NCBI RefSeq assembly: GCF_007860125.1
Contig: NZ_SJPW01000003.1
Span: 310,001 to 374,000 of the forward strand
Reading direction: 5' to 3'
Source: Rubripirellula tenax
Lineage (GTDB): Bacteria > Planctomycetota > Planctomycetia > Pirellulales > Pirellulaceae
DNA: 64,000 nt
This document shows, piece by piece, positions 26,007 to 34,653 of this stretch; within the stretch, counting starts at the first letter, position 1; each line of letters starts with the position of its first letter. The translations under genes and the position numbers were made by a program. The notes under the pieces are model-generated. The model was not told where the DNA came from. It did not search any database and saw only the letters and a program-made list of their open reading frames with translations.

Positions 26007-28181
26007 TCAGAACTTACGCGTTACAGCGATCCGCTTGCGATTCATGTCGACTTCCATCACCTTCACTTTCACGACGTCGCCGACTGCGACCACTTCGCTG
26101 GGGTCGGCAACGTATTTGTCGGCAAGCTGCGAAATGTGAATCAAGCCGTCCTGGTGGACTCCCAAGTTAATGAAGGCGCCGAAGTGGGTCACGTTGGTGA
26201 TGACACCTTCCAACACCATGCCCTCTTTCAAGTCCTTCATGTCGTTGACCTTGTCGTCGAACTTAACCGCGCGAAATTCACTTCGCGGGTCACGACCGGG
26301 CTTGGCCAGTTCGCCGATGATGTCGGTGATGGTCGGTACTCCGAATCGGTCGCCGGCGAATTCTTCGGGCCGAAGTTTTTGGCTTAGCGTTGCATTCCCG
26401 ACCAACGACTTCGGATCCGTCCCTAGTCGCTTGGCCATCGCCGAAACGACCGAATAACATTCCGGGTGAACGGCCGATTCGTCCAGTGGTTGATCGCCAC
26501 CGCGAATCCGCAGGAAACCGGCCGCCTGTTCGAACGCCTTTTTTCCAAGCTTTGCAACCTTGGTCAACTCCGATCGACTTCCAAAGCGTCCGTTCGCGTT
26601 ACGATACTCGACGATGTTTTCGGCCAACTTCGGACCAATGCCAGCGACGTGCGACAACAACGGGACGCTGGCCATGTTCAAGTCCACGCCGACTTGGTTG
26701 ACGCACGACTCGACCGTTCGATCCAAGCACTTGCGCAGCTTGGTTTGATTCACATCGTGCTGGTATTGGCCGACGCCGATCGACTTGGGATCCGACTTGA
26801 CCAACTCGGCCAACGGATCTTGCAAACGCCGGGCAATGCTGATGGCGCCGCGGACGGTGATATCCAAATCGGGAAACTCTTTCCCGGCTAGTTCGCTGGC
26901 CGAATAGATCGACGCACCGGCTTCGCTGACCATGACTTTGGTGACGTCCAATTTTTCCTTCTTGATCAGTTCGCCAACGAACGCATCGGTTTCTCGTGAT
27001 GCCGTTCCGTTGCCGATCGCGATCAATTCGACGTTGAACTTCTGGATCAAGCCTAGCAATACCTTCGCCGCGCCGACCGTATCGTTCTTTGGCGCGGTCG
27101 GGTAGATCGTCGCGTTGGTCAAGTACTTGCCAGTCGCGTCGATCAACGCAACCTTGCATCCGGTTCGAAAACCGGGGTCGATCCCGATCGTGACGCGAGG
27201 CCCTGCCGGGGCCGCCATCAACAACTCTCGCAAGTTCTTCCCGAACACGTTGATCGCTTCTTCATCGGCTTTTTCTTTCAACGATTGCATCAGCGTTGAT
27301 TCGGTCGCGGGCATCAACAAACGCTGGTAGCAGTCTTCGGCTGCCGCTGAAAGGGCGTCGTAAAACTCGAAATCGCGGTTGTGGATCAACTTCGGTTTGA
27401 TTCGTCGGACGGTTTCTTCGTCATCCAGTGCAACGCCGACCTTCAGCAAGCCTTCGGCCTCGCCGCGAAGCATCGCCAACAATCGGTGCGACGGGATCCG
27501 CGAAGCCGACTCGTTGTGGTCCGTGTACGAGTCATACTTCTCAGCGGCAGCTTCTTTTTTCCCACGTTTGGTGGTGGACGTGATCCGGCCGAATTTCGTC
27601 GCTTGGTCGTTCATCCAAGTAAGAATTTCGGCGTCTTCCGACCACAGTTCGGCAACAATATCCATCGCACCCTGGATGGCCGCGTCGGCGTCGGGAACTT
27701 CTTTGGATGCGTCGATGAACGGAGCCACAATGTCTTTCTTGCTTTTTCCGATTCGTTTCTGCGCCAGCATCAGATACGCCAACGGTTCAAGTCCGCGTTC
27801 GCGAGCGATCGTCGCACGGGTTCTTCGTTTTGGTTTGAACGGCAGATAGATCGCTTCCAACGTGGCCAGGTCATTGCAGGCTTCGATCTTTTTACGAAGT
27901 GCATCCGTCAACTGTCCCTGGCTTTCGATCGTTTTCAACACAGTCGCCTTACGCGCGGCCAACGCGATCGCCTTTTCGAGTCCGTCCTCGATCGCACGCA
28001 GCGCTACCTCATCCAACCCGCCGGTGGCTTCCTTGCGATATCGGGCGATGAACGGAATCGTATTGCCGTCTTGCAACAACTCGATCGCAGCGGCGACTTG
28101 GTGCTCCCCAGCATTGATTTCGGTTGCAATCTCACGAGTGACTTGAGCAAGGGAAAGGTCGTTGGATGTCTTGGTTGCCAT
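26007..28181 (-). CDS. tex: Tex-family RNA-binding transcription accessory protein
   Basis: 724 residues, close to the usual 720-780. The N-terminal helical part contains IELLQDGNTIPFIARYRKEATGGLDE, a Tex hallmark. The YqgF/RNase H-like domain has TIGIDPGFRTGCKVALID. The helix-hairpin-helix region reads LLSHVAGIGPKLAENIVEYRNANGRF. The C-terminus is an S1 domain (GMVLEGVITNVTHFGAFINLGVHQDGLIHISQL). Tex binds nucleic acid in the cytoplasm and affects transcription and stress tolerance. It is the last gene of an operon with the YaiI-like and M41-like genes, 14 bases after the latter. Confidence 0.95.
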   Translation of the reverse strand: MATKTSNDLSLAQVTREIATEINAGEHQVAAAIELLQDGNTIPFIARYRKEATGGLDEVALRAIEDGLEKAIALAARKATVLKTIESQGQLTDALRKKIEACNDLATLEAIYLPFKPKRRTRATIARERGLEPLAYLMLAQKRIGKSKKDIVAPFIDASKEVPDADAAIQGAMDIVAELWSEDAEILTWMNDQATKFGRITSTTKRGKKEAAAEKYDSYTDHNESASRIPSHRLLAMLRGEAEGLLKVGVALDDEETVRRIKPKLIHNRDFEFYDALSAAAEDCYQRLLMPATESTLMQSLKEKADEEAINVFGKNLRELLMAAPAGPRVTIGIDPGFRTGCKVALIDATGKYLTNATIYPTAPKNDTVGAAKVLLGLIQKFNVELIAIGNGTASRETDAFVGELIKKEKLDVTKVMVSEAGASIYSASELAGKEFPDLDITVRGAISIARRLQDPLAELVKSDPKSIGVGQYQHDVNQTKLRKCLDRTVESCVNQVGVDLNMASVPLLSHVAGIGPKLAENIVEYRNANGRFGSRSELTKVAKLGKKAFEQAAGFLRIRGGDQPLDESAVHPECYSVVSAMAKRLGTDPKSLVGNATLSQKLRPEEFAGDRFGVPTITDIIGELAKPGRDPRSEFRAVKFDDKVNDMKDLKEGMVLEGVITNVTHFGAFINLGVHQDGLIHISQLADKYVADPSEVVAVGDVVKVKVMEVDMNRKRIAVTRKF

Positions 28182-28195
28182 GAAACTATTCGGGT

Positions 28196-28723
28196 CTATC
28201 GGGAGTTTTGCTGGATCGCTTGGTCGATGAAGTGACGGACGGCGCGGCCGCTGATGGTGGTCTTTGCGATCAATTCGGTCGCGACCAACTGAATCGCCGC
28301 CGCGTGTCCATCATCTCGCAGAATGTGTTCAGTCTTGTCAAGAAATCGTCGCTCGATTCGTTCGAGTTGCCGAGCGCTGCCGGGACGCGACCGGATCAAC
28401 CGGCCGATCGAGCGCAGGTCGGCCGAAGCACCGGCGACGCAATATTTACCGGTGAAGTGCGATTCGGCGACCATCCCGGCGAACAAAATCAAGACTTCGT
28501 CTTCCAGCCAATCATTGGAAGACTTCGCGCGTTTCTTTTGCAGTTGGCACGACCCCAGGCGCTTCTCCCCCGCCATCATCTTGGCCGGTTCGATCGTCAC
28601 CTTTTGAATCGACCGTCCCAACAGCACCGCCATGACGGCATGACCGGCTTCGTGAAACGCAGTCGCCATTCGGTCGTCGATCGCATCATTATCAGGTTTG
28701 GCGGGTTCCGCTTTGTCGTTCAT
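28196..28723 (-). CDS. Stand-alone M41-like (FtsH peptidase-type) protein
   Basis: 175 residues. [19 protein letters not shown] places the zinc motif HEAGH at residues 24-28, as in the protease domain of Fts[22 protein letters not shown] matches the following FtsH helix, which includes the glycine-rich 'LAGRAAE' equivalent. There is no AAA+ ATPase domain, no transmembrane helix and no third-ligand segment that I can identify with certainty. The start overlaps the stop of the YaiI-like gene as ATGA, and tex follows. It may be a small ATP-independent metalloprotease or a catalytically altered relative. Confidence 0.8.
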   Translation of the reverse strand: MNDKAEPAKPDNDAIDDRMATAFHEAGHAVMAVLLGRSIQKVTIEPAKMMAGEKRLGSCQLQKKRAKSSNDWLEDEVLILFAGMVAESHFTGKYCVAGASADLRSIGRLIRSRPGSARQLERIERRFLDKTEHILRDDGHAAAIQLVATELIAKTTISGRAVRHFIDQAIQQNSR

Positions 28724-29199
28724 TCGGTCGGCTTCGCCTGTTCAGATTTGCGAATCGCGCGGGTCAACAAACGGTCGAAGGTCGACGCAAAAGCCTTTTT
28801 GTCCGTTTCGCTGTAGGGCGCGGTGTAACCCACCGTCATTCCTTCGCCGCGCAAATCGTCCATAAAGTTTCGCATCGACAACCGCGACGCGATCGAATCG
28901 GCCGAGTACTCATCGCCGCGTGGATCGATCACGAAAAGGCCTCCATCGACCAACTGGCCCGCCAAAGGCACGTCGGCCGTGATTGCCAAGTCGCCCGACT
29001 TCGCGGTCATTGCAATGTAACGATCCGCCTCATCGGCGCCTTCGCGAACCGTAATCGAACGGACGTTTGCGTAACCCGGCGGCGCGACCACGGGCCGATT
29101 GGCGACCAAAATCGTTTCGATCCCCAACCGCTTGGAAGCCCGAAAAACGATCTCTTTCACTTCCGTGGGAGCCGCGTCGGCATCGATCCAGATCTTCAA
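28720..29199 (-). CDS. YaiI/YqxD family (UPF0178) protein
   Basis: 159 residues, the family's usual length. Conserved blocks are visible: [21 protein letters not shown] at the start, [29 protein letters not shown] and the C-terminal [11 protein letters not shown]. The family adopts a PIN-like fold with conserved aspartates, but its function is unknown. It is the first gene of the operon with the M41-like and tex genes. Confidence 0.92.
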   Translation of the reverse strand: MKIWIDADAAPTEVKEIVFRASKRLGIETILVANRPVVAPPGYANVRSITVREGADEADRYIAMTAKSGDLAITADVPLAGQLVDGGLFVIDPRGDEYSADSIASRLSMRNFMDDLRGEGMTVGYTAPYSETDKKAFASTFDRLLTRAIRKSEQAKPTE

Positions 29200-29355
29200 A
29201 GCGACGATTCTCCAGCGAAATCGGTGATGTAGCGAGGGTTTTGGGAGCCCGGACCAGACGTGTCAATCGTCGCCCCGATGATGATTTCTGTCGAGGGCAA
29301 GCATTTGCAACCGCCCCGGCGACTCCATCATCTCACAAACACGGAAGGTTTTACG

Positions 29356-29670
29356 ATGCCGAAGTTTTACGCTCAATCCGGTTCGCGGTCGATCATCATC
29401 AGCGCCGAAAACGCATTCGAAGCCGCGACCAAATTGGTCGATCACGTCATGGACGTCCACGTTTGGATTTACGGCGAACCGACGCTCAGCGAAGACGACC
29501 GCCGGGCCCACCTTGCGATCGAATCGCTATTGACGATGGATACCGAAATCAACGTCAGCATCCGCGGGGAAGGCCGATCCGACGCAGGCACTTTTCAGGT
29601 CGCCGATTTGGTCCACGACTGGCACCGATTGATGACCGCAACGGCGATCATGTTCGGACAAATGGTGTGA
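29356..29670 (+). CDS. Hypothetical protein, 104 residues
   Basis: I placed the start at the ATG at 29356 (MPKFYAQSGSRSIIISAENA), which has GGAAGG about 10 bases upstream; the longer frame from 29260 lacks such a site. The product is a small soluble protein with alternating strands and helices (FEAATKLVDHVMDVHVWIYGEPTLSEDD) and no signal peptide. I do not recognise the family. It is transcribed divergently from the yaiI operon and converges on the sulfatase gene. Confidence 0.75.
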   Translation: MPKFYAQSGSRSIIISAENAFEAATKLVDHVMDVHVWIYGEPTLSEDDRRAHLAIESLLTMDTEINVSIRGEGRSDAGTFQVADLVHDWHRLMTATAIMFGQMV

Positions 29671-29678
29671 TTCGTCGA

Positions 29679-31295
29679 TCATTTGGCCGACCGTACACCG
29701 GGGCGACGAGCGTCCAGCCACGGCAGCACCGGGGGTGGTGATTCGACAGCCCAATCGGGAACGGGAAACCATCGTAGCGCACTGTGCCGCGGATAGGTTT
29801 CCCAAACTTCGGCCAGCGACGGATCGGTTTGTCGCAGGTCACCGGTCTTGGTCAAGTAGTTAGCCAACCGCGCCGCCAAGTCCTTTCGCACCGCATCCGC
29901 TTCGGCCCTGCCAGCCAGATTGTTCAAACAGCTTGGATCAATACGAATGTCGAACAGTTCTTCGTCCGGGCGTTTTGCCGTTGCCAATTCCAGAAATCCT
30001 GCGTACTCCGGTGCATCGACCTGCTCAATCATTGCCGTTAGCGTCGGTCCCGAATCGATATCGTGATATCCGCCGTGCCGAGGCCCCAGCATTGACGACA
30101 CCAATCGACCCGCGTCGTCGTAGGCCGCCCTTGCGTAAACTTGGCCGGGGCCGGCCGGCCAACGCTTTGGCGCATAGTTGCGGATGTACAAGTGCGATTG
30201 TGTGCGGATACTCCGGCATGGGTACCCGAGCGTGTTGTAGCGTGACGACGAATGACGTTCTCGCCCGCTGTAGGCCGCCGACCGCGGCCACTCGACCGAA
30301 CCCAATTTGTCTCGCATTCGCTCCACCAGACTGTGACCGGGCATCGAAGCACCGTCGATCGGTTCGACTTCGGTGGCGGTAAAAATCGTGCGAGTGACAT
30401 CGATCAAGCTGACCAAGTCGTCATTGACTTGGCCCGGCGGAACAACCGCCGGCCAACTGATCGCCAGCGGCATGTGGATGCCGTATTCATACAGGTTCGC
30501 CTTCGCGCGAGGAAACGGCATGCCGTTATCGCTTGTCACGATCACCAAGGTGTTCTCGAGTTCTCCCGTGGCCGATAACCGATCGACCATGCGACCAAGG
30601 TGCTGATCAAACCACTGGATTTCGTAAAGGTAGTCGGCGATGTCGTTGCGAACGATCTCGTCATCGGGCAAGAAACCGGGCACAGTAATCTTGGCGGGAT
30701 CGATTCCGTTTCTCGCACCAATGCCGGGATCGTAGCCGCGATGGGGTTCGTGGCTGCCGAACCAAAAGCAGAACGGTTGGTCGTCGGATCGGCCATCCAA
30801 GAAGTCGTCGAAGTTCGCCGCGTAGTCGACTTCCGAGACGCCCTTGGGCGACTTCGACTTTTTAGCCGTGTACGCCTTTCCCGCCGGGTTTTGCGGCCAT
30901 CCGATCGCTTTCCCTGGTCCCCAACCTTTACCGGTCATGCCAACGTGGTACCCGGCGGTGGCAAGCTGATTGGTAAAAACGGGCAGATCGGTTGGAAACG
31001 AACTGGCGTGGGTGCCAGCTTCTCGAATCTGCCAAATTTCACGCCCGGTCAAAAACGCAGCCCGCATGGGACTGCATCCTGGCGCGGGCGTGAATGCTTG
31101 GCTGAATAGAACGCCGGCCTTGGCGATCCGATCGAATGCCGGAGTTTGAACCGCGGCATCGCCGTAAGCCGACGCGTGCGGAAATGACTGATCGTCGGCA
31201 ATCGCGATCAAGATGTTCGGACGGGCGGCATCCGTGCGATTGGCGAAGGCGATTGTCAGAACCAGTCCGCAGAAAACGCCATAAATCAATCGCAT
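29679..31295 (-). CDS. Secreted sulfatase (type I)
   Basis: 538 residues from the ATG at 31295; a TTG codon lies just before it. A signal peptide (LIYGVFCGLVLTIAFANRTDA) precedes the sulfatase core RPNILIAIADDQSF with the Asp-Asp calcium ligands. The modification motif CSPMR, with the formylglycine-forming Cys at residue 74, is followed by AAFLTGRE. The segment VIVTSDNGMPFPRAK carries the second metal-binding pair. The overall sequence suggests the N-sulfoglucosamine sulfohydrolase-like branch. It would cleave sulfate esters or N-sulfates from polysaccharides outside the cytoplasm. It lies 58 bases downstream of the PEP-CTERM gene on the same strand, so cotranscription is possible. Confidence 0.92.
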   Translation of the reverse strand: MRLIYGVFCGLVLTIAFANRTDAARPNILIAIADDQSFPHASAYGDAAVQTPAFDRIAKAGVLFSQAFTPAPGCSPMRAAFLTGREIWQIREAGTHASSFPTDLPVFTNQLATAGYHVGMTGKGWGPGKAIGWPQNPAGKAYTAKKSKSPKGVSEVDYAANFDDFLDGRSDDQPFCFWFGSHEPHRGYDPGIGARNGIDPAKITVPGFLPDDEIVRNDIADYLYEIQWFDQHLGRMVDRLSATGELENTLVIVTSDNGMPFPRAKANLYEYGIHMPLAISWPAVVPPGQVNDDLVSLIDVTRTIFTATEVEPIDGASMPGHSLVERMRDKLGSVEWPRSAAYSGRERHSSSRYNTLGYPCRSIRTQSHLYIRNYAPKRWPAGPGQVYARAAYDDAGRLVSSMLGPRHGGYHDIDSGPTLTAMIEQVDAPEYAGFLELATAKRPDEELFDIRIDPSCLNNLAGRAEADAVRKDLAARLANYLTKTGDLRQTDPSLAEVWETYPRHSALRWFPVPDWAVESPPPVLPWLDARRPGVRSAK

Positions 31296-31353
31296 CAAAT
31301 CTATCCACCGGTACGCGAATCAATCGAAAGATCGTCGCACCAGCGACAATCGA

Positions 31354-32811
31354 CTATGCCCGGCGACCATGGTAGCGGCGGCGAAACCGCAATGCCAAAC
31401 CGCCACCGAAAATGGCCAAGGTGACGAACGTCGATGGTTCGGGAACCGCCACCGCCGAAACACTGCTTCGCCAAGCCAAACCGTACTCGGTCGCCCGATC
31501 ACCGCTGACTTCCAACGTGTAGGTGCCCGCGCTCAAACCGGTCAGGTAGATGTGTTCAAAGTTATCAACGCTGCTGATCGATTGATCCACCAACGAATTG
31601 TTCGAGTCGTAAAAGTGCAAATCCAAATTCGCCAATCCACCACCAAGCAACGGGTCCGTGCTGGGGATGAATTCCATTGGTATAGTGCTGGCATTGACGA
31701 CGTCCATGCTCCACTGCAAGAAGATGGACAGTTCATCCATGACTTGGCCGCTAGGCACGTCGAACTGATACAAAAAACTGGACGACATCGACACCGGTTC
31801 ATTGAAGTCGTATCCGAACAGGCCAACTGAACTGGTGGGCGCGATCACGGTACCGTTGTACTCGCCACCTTCCAAGATTTTGTAACTGTTGTAGACGTTC
31901 AGTTCACCGGCACCAAACGTTTCGTCGATCGGCCGCGTTGCTGTGCGGTCCCAATCAGCGAACTGATCTTTCGTTGCTCCGGCCATCAACACCGCGCGCA
32001 TCGCTTCGACGTTGTTCGCATTCGACGAACCGGCAACCTCGTACAGCAGTGCCGCGGCAGAGGACACCATCGGGGTTGAACTGCTAGTAACGCCAGCCTG
32101 TGCGACGATGTCGGGGCGAGGACGACCGGGCCCATAGCCGGCCAATGTTGTGTTTCCCTGCGAATGATTGCCCACGGTACGCTCGACGTTAGTAATACCG
32201 ACATTGATCGCGTTGTAAGAGTGCGCCAATAGATGTGGCACACTGGATGTCGAACCGTTATTCGCGCCGCCGATGATCAGTACGTTGTCGCGATTGGCTA
32301 GATAGTCCACTCGCTTGGCTGCATCAATCACTTCGGGAATCTCGGCCGTCGTTCCGTTTGCAATCCAACTGTGGTTTTGAACCGAATACGGGTGAGCCAC
32401 GGGCGCCGTTGTGGTTGTTAAACCGAGTGCATCGTTTATCCAACTGTTGGCTTCAAAAGCGGCGACACTGGTTACCCCAGGGGCAACACTGGTCGTGTTT
32501 CCAAAAAACAGGCCGGCCACGCCCGACGCGTGCGAGTTGAAGCCCGTTGATGAGGCTGTTTCATTCGTCACTGTCTTGCCGGTGAAATTCGTTCCAGACG
32601 TGTTGGGCAGATATCTTGCCGAAGCGTCCGGTGCTTCGGCCATCGAAACGGCAACACCCGCGCCGGTCGGCGTTGCGACGCCAAGTTCATTCGTCAACTG
32701 TGTATACCCGATATCGTCACGCCAATCGGCCGATGCCGTTTGCGTTGCAGCGGCGATAAGGATCAGGATTGCGAAAGTAAGTCGAGATGTTCGTTGGCTG
32801 TGGAGAGACAT
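31354..32811 (-). CDS. PEP-CTERM protein with a degenerate subtilase (S8) domain
   Basis: 485 residues. Signal peptide at about 1-28 (LTFAILILIAAATQTASA). An S8-like domain follows, with the histidine motif FNSHASGVAGLFFG near residue 94 and the serine motif TSSSTPMVSSAAALL near 245. The expected aspartate motif (V-V-D-T/S-G) reads GVAVSMAEAP instead, so the Asp is missing or replaced. A beta-rich domain (about 370-450) contains LTGLSAGTYTLEVSGDRATEYGL. The end is a PEP-CTERM sorting signal: VPEPS, a hydrophobic helix and RFRRRY. The protein should be exported and cell-surface processed. Proteolytic activity is doubtful. Confidence 0.85.
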   Translation of the reverse strand: MSLHSQRTSRLTFAILILIAAATQTASADWRDDIGYTQLTNELGVATPTGAGVAVSMAEAPDASARYLPNTSGTNFTGKTVTNETASSTGFNSHASGVAGLFFGNTTSVAPGVTSVAAFEANSWINDALGLTTTTAPVAHPYSVQNHSWIANGTTAEIPEVIDAAKRVDYLANRDNVLIIGGANNGSTSSVPHLLAHSYNAINVGITNVERTVGNHSQGNTTLAGYGPGRPRPDIVAQAGVTSSSTPMVSSAAALLYEVAGSSNANNVEAMRAVLMAGATKDQFADWDRTATRPIDETFGAGELNVYNSYKILEGGEYNGTVIAPTSSVGLFGYDFNEPVSMSSSFLYQFDVPSGQVMDELSIFLQWSMDVVNASTIPMEFIPSTDPLLGGGLANLDLHFYDSNNSLVDQSISSVDNFEHIYLTGLSAGTYTLEVSGDRATEYGLAWRSSVSAVAVPEPSTFVTLAIFGGGLALRFRRRYHGRRA

Positions 32812-33013
32812 TGAACTCGAACTCTGCGAAGCGTGAAGAAAAGCGTCTCGTCATCGCGTGGCTGACGGCGTCACAGTATTCTAGCTGGTGTGACCTCGAA
32901 AGGGCGAACCGCCGAACAACATCCGCCGACGCCGCCCCATTATGATGTCCAGCCACCGGAGTGAAACCCGCTGCTAAGTCCCCCTGCCCATCCCCCACCT
33001 GACGAACGATCCG

Positions 33014-34546
33014 ATGATACACCGCTTGATGACGCTGGCCGTCATGACGTTTTTGCTGCCGATGGTTGCCCATGCCGAATTGAAATTTTCGCCAATTTTT
33101 GGCGACTCGATGGTGATCCAACGCGACATGCCGATCCACGTCTGGGGATGGACGTCACCGGGCACGGCGGTTGCTGCGACGATCGCTGGCCATTCGGCCG
33201 AAGCCACCGCCGACGCAATGGGACGCTTCGATTTGAAACTCGACGCGCTACCCGCCGGCGGCCCCCACGAGATGGTGATCGAAGCCGACGAGCGACGCGT
33301 TTTCAAAAACGTTTTGGTCGGCGAGGTCTGGGTTTGCTCGGGCCAATCCAACATGGGATTCACCGTTAGTCGGTCCAACGACCCCGATCTGGAATCGCTG
33401 ACGGCAAAGTACCCGAACCTGCGACTGATTTCGGTGCCTCAGGTCGGCACACAGGAACCGCAAAATGACTTCAACGGAAAATGGGAAGATTGCACGCCTG
33501 AGAGCGTCAAAGAGTTCTCCGCCGTCGGCTATTTCTTTGGCCGCCAACTGCATCAAACGCTCGACGTTCCCGTCGGCTTGATCGACAACGCTTGGGGCGG
33601 CTCGGCGGCCGAAGCTTGGGTGCCGCGCGATGTGCTGGAATCGGATGGCAAGTATGGCGAACTGCTCGAGCGATGGGACACGCTTGCCAAGACTTACGAC
33701 CATGAAGCGGAAGTCGCCAAGTGGAAAGACCGCGTTGCAAAATGGAAAGAGAACGGCAAGAAGGGTCGCCAGCCTGCTGCACCCAAGGACGCGTTGACCG
33801 GACAACATCGACCGGCCAATCTTTACAACGGTGTTCTGAACCCGATCATCGGCTACACGATCCGTGGTGCGATCTGGTACCAAGGGGAAACCAATGCTTC
33901 TCGCGCCTATCAGTATCGTGATTTGTTTCCATTGATGATTCAAACGTGGCGCGACGATTGGGGCCAAGGCGACTTTCCGTTCTACTGGGTCCAACTTGCG
34001 GACTACCGCCAAGAGTCCGCCGAACCCGGCGATAGCGATTGGGCAGAACTTCGCGAAGCGCAAACCATGACAATGTCGCGACTGCCTGCCACCGGCCAAG
34101 CCGTCATCACCGACTTGGGCGAAGCATCGGACATTCACCCCAAAAACAAACAAGACGTTGCCAAGCGATTGGCGCGTTGGCCACTGGCGAACCTTTACGG
34201 CTACAACATTCCTTACCAAAGTCCGACCTTCCGATCGGTGACAATCGAAGGCAACAAAGCGGTCGTGAAATTCGATCACGTCGGTGGCGGACTGGATACC
34301 TTCGACGTCAACAAACCGATTGGTTTCACGATTGCCGGTGAGGACAAAAAATTCGTGCCTGCCAACGCCAAGATTGTCGGCAAGGATACCATCGAAGTCA
34401 CTGCCGATTCGGTCGAAGCACCTGTGGCGGTCCGATTCGCGTGGGCCGACAACCCGGTCGCCAACATGCAAAGCAGCTCCGGTCTGCCGATGACACCGTT
34501 TCGCACCGACGACTGGCCGGGCATGACGGCTGGCAGCGTGAAGTAG
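33014..34546 (+). CDS. Sialate O-acetylesterase-like SGNH hydrolase, secreted
   Basis: 510 residues. Signal peptide at about 1-21 ([16 protein letters not shown]). An N-terminal beta domain ([26 protein letters not shown]) is typical of the family. VCSGQSNM places the nucleophilic serine at residue 112, and [10 protein letters not shown] is the conserved block around the oxyanion asparagine region. The C-terminal [21 protein letters not shown] contributes the Asp-x-x-His part of the triad. The family removes O-acetyl groups from sialic acid or other sugars. Together with the neighbouring sulfatase it fits breakdown of decorated polysaccharides. A charged helical insert (about 225-265) is present. 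Confidence 0.92.
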   Translation: MIHRLMTLAVMTFLLPMVAHAELKFSPIFGDSMVIQRDMPIHVWGWTSPGTAVAATIAGHSAEATADAMGRFDLKLDALPAGGPHEMVIEADERRVFKNVLVGEVWVCSGQSNMGFTVSRSNDPDLESLTAKYPNLRLISVPQVGTQEPQNDFNGKWEDCTPESVKEFSAVGYFFGRQLHQTLDVPVGLIDNAWGGSAAEAWVPRDVLESDGKYGELLERWDTLAKTYDHEAEVAKWKDRVAKWKENGKKGRQPAAPKDALTGQHRPANLYNGVLNPIIGYTIRGAIWYQGETNASRAYQYRDLFPLMIQTWRDDWGQGDFPFYWVQLADYRQESAEPGDSDWAELREAQTMTMSRLPATGQAVITDLGEASDIHPKNKQDVAKRLARWPLANLYGYNIPYQSPTFRSVTIEGNKAVVKFDHVGGGLDTFDVNKPIGFTIAGEDKKFVPANAKIVGKDTIEVTADSVEAPVAVRFAWADNPVANMQSSSGLPMTPFRTDDWPGMTAGSVK

Positions 34547-34653
34547 TCGCTTTCGGCGATGCGTCAATGCGGGATGACCTTCCGGTGGCACTGGGGTAAG
34601 CTAAACCAATCGCTTCGCCCCCGTGTTTTCCGTGCTCGCGCAAGGATGTTCCC

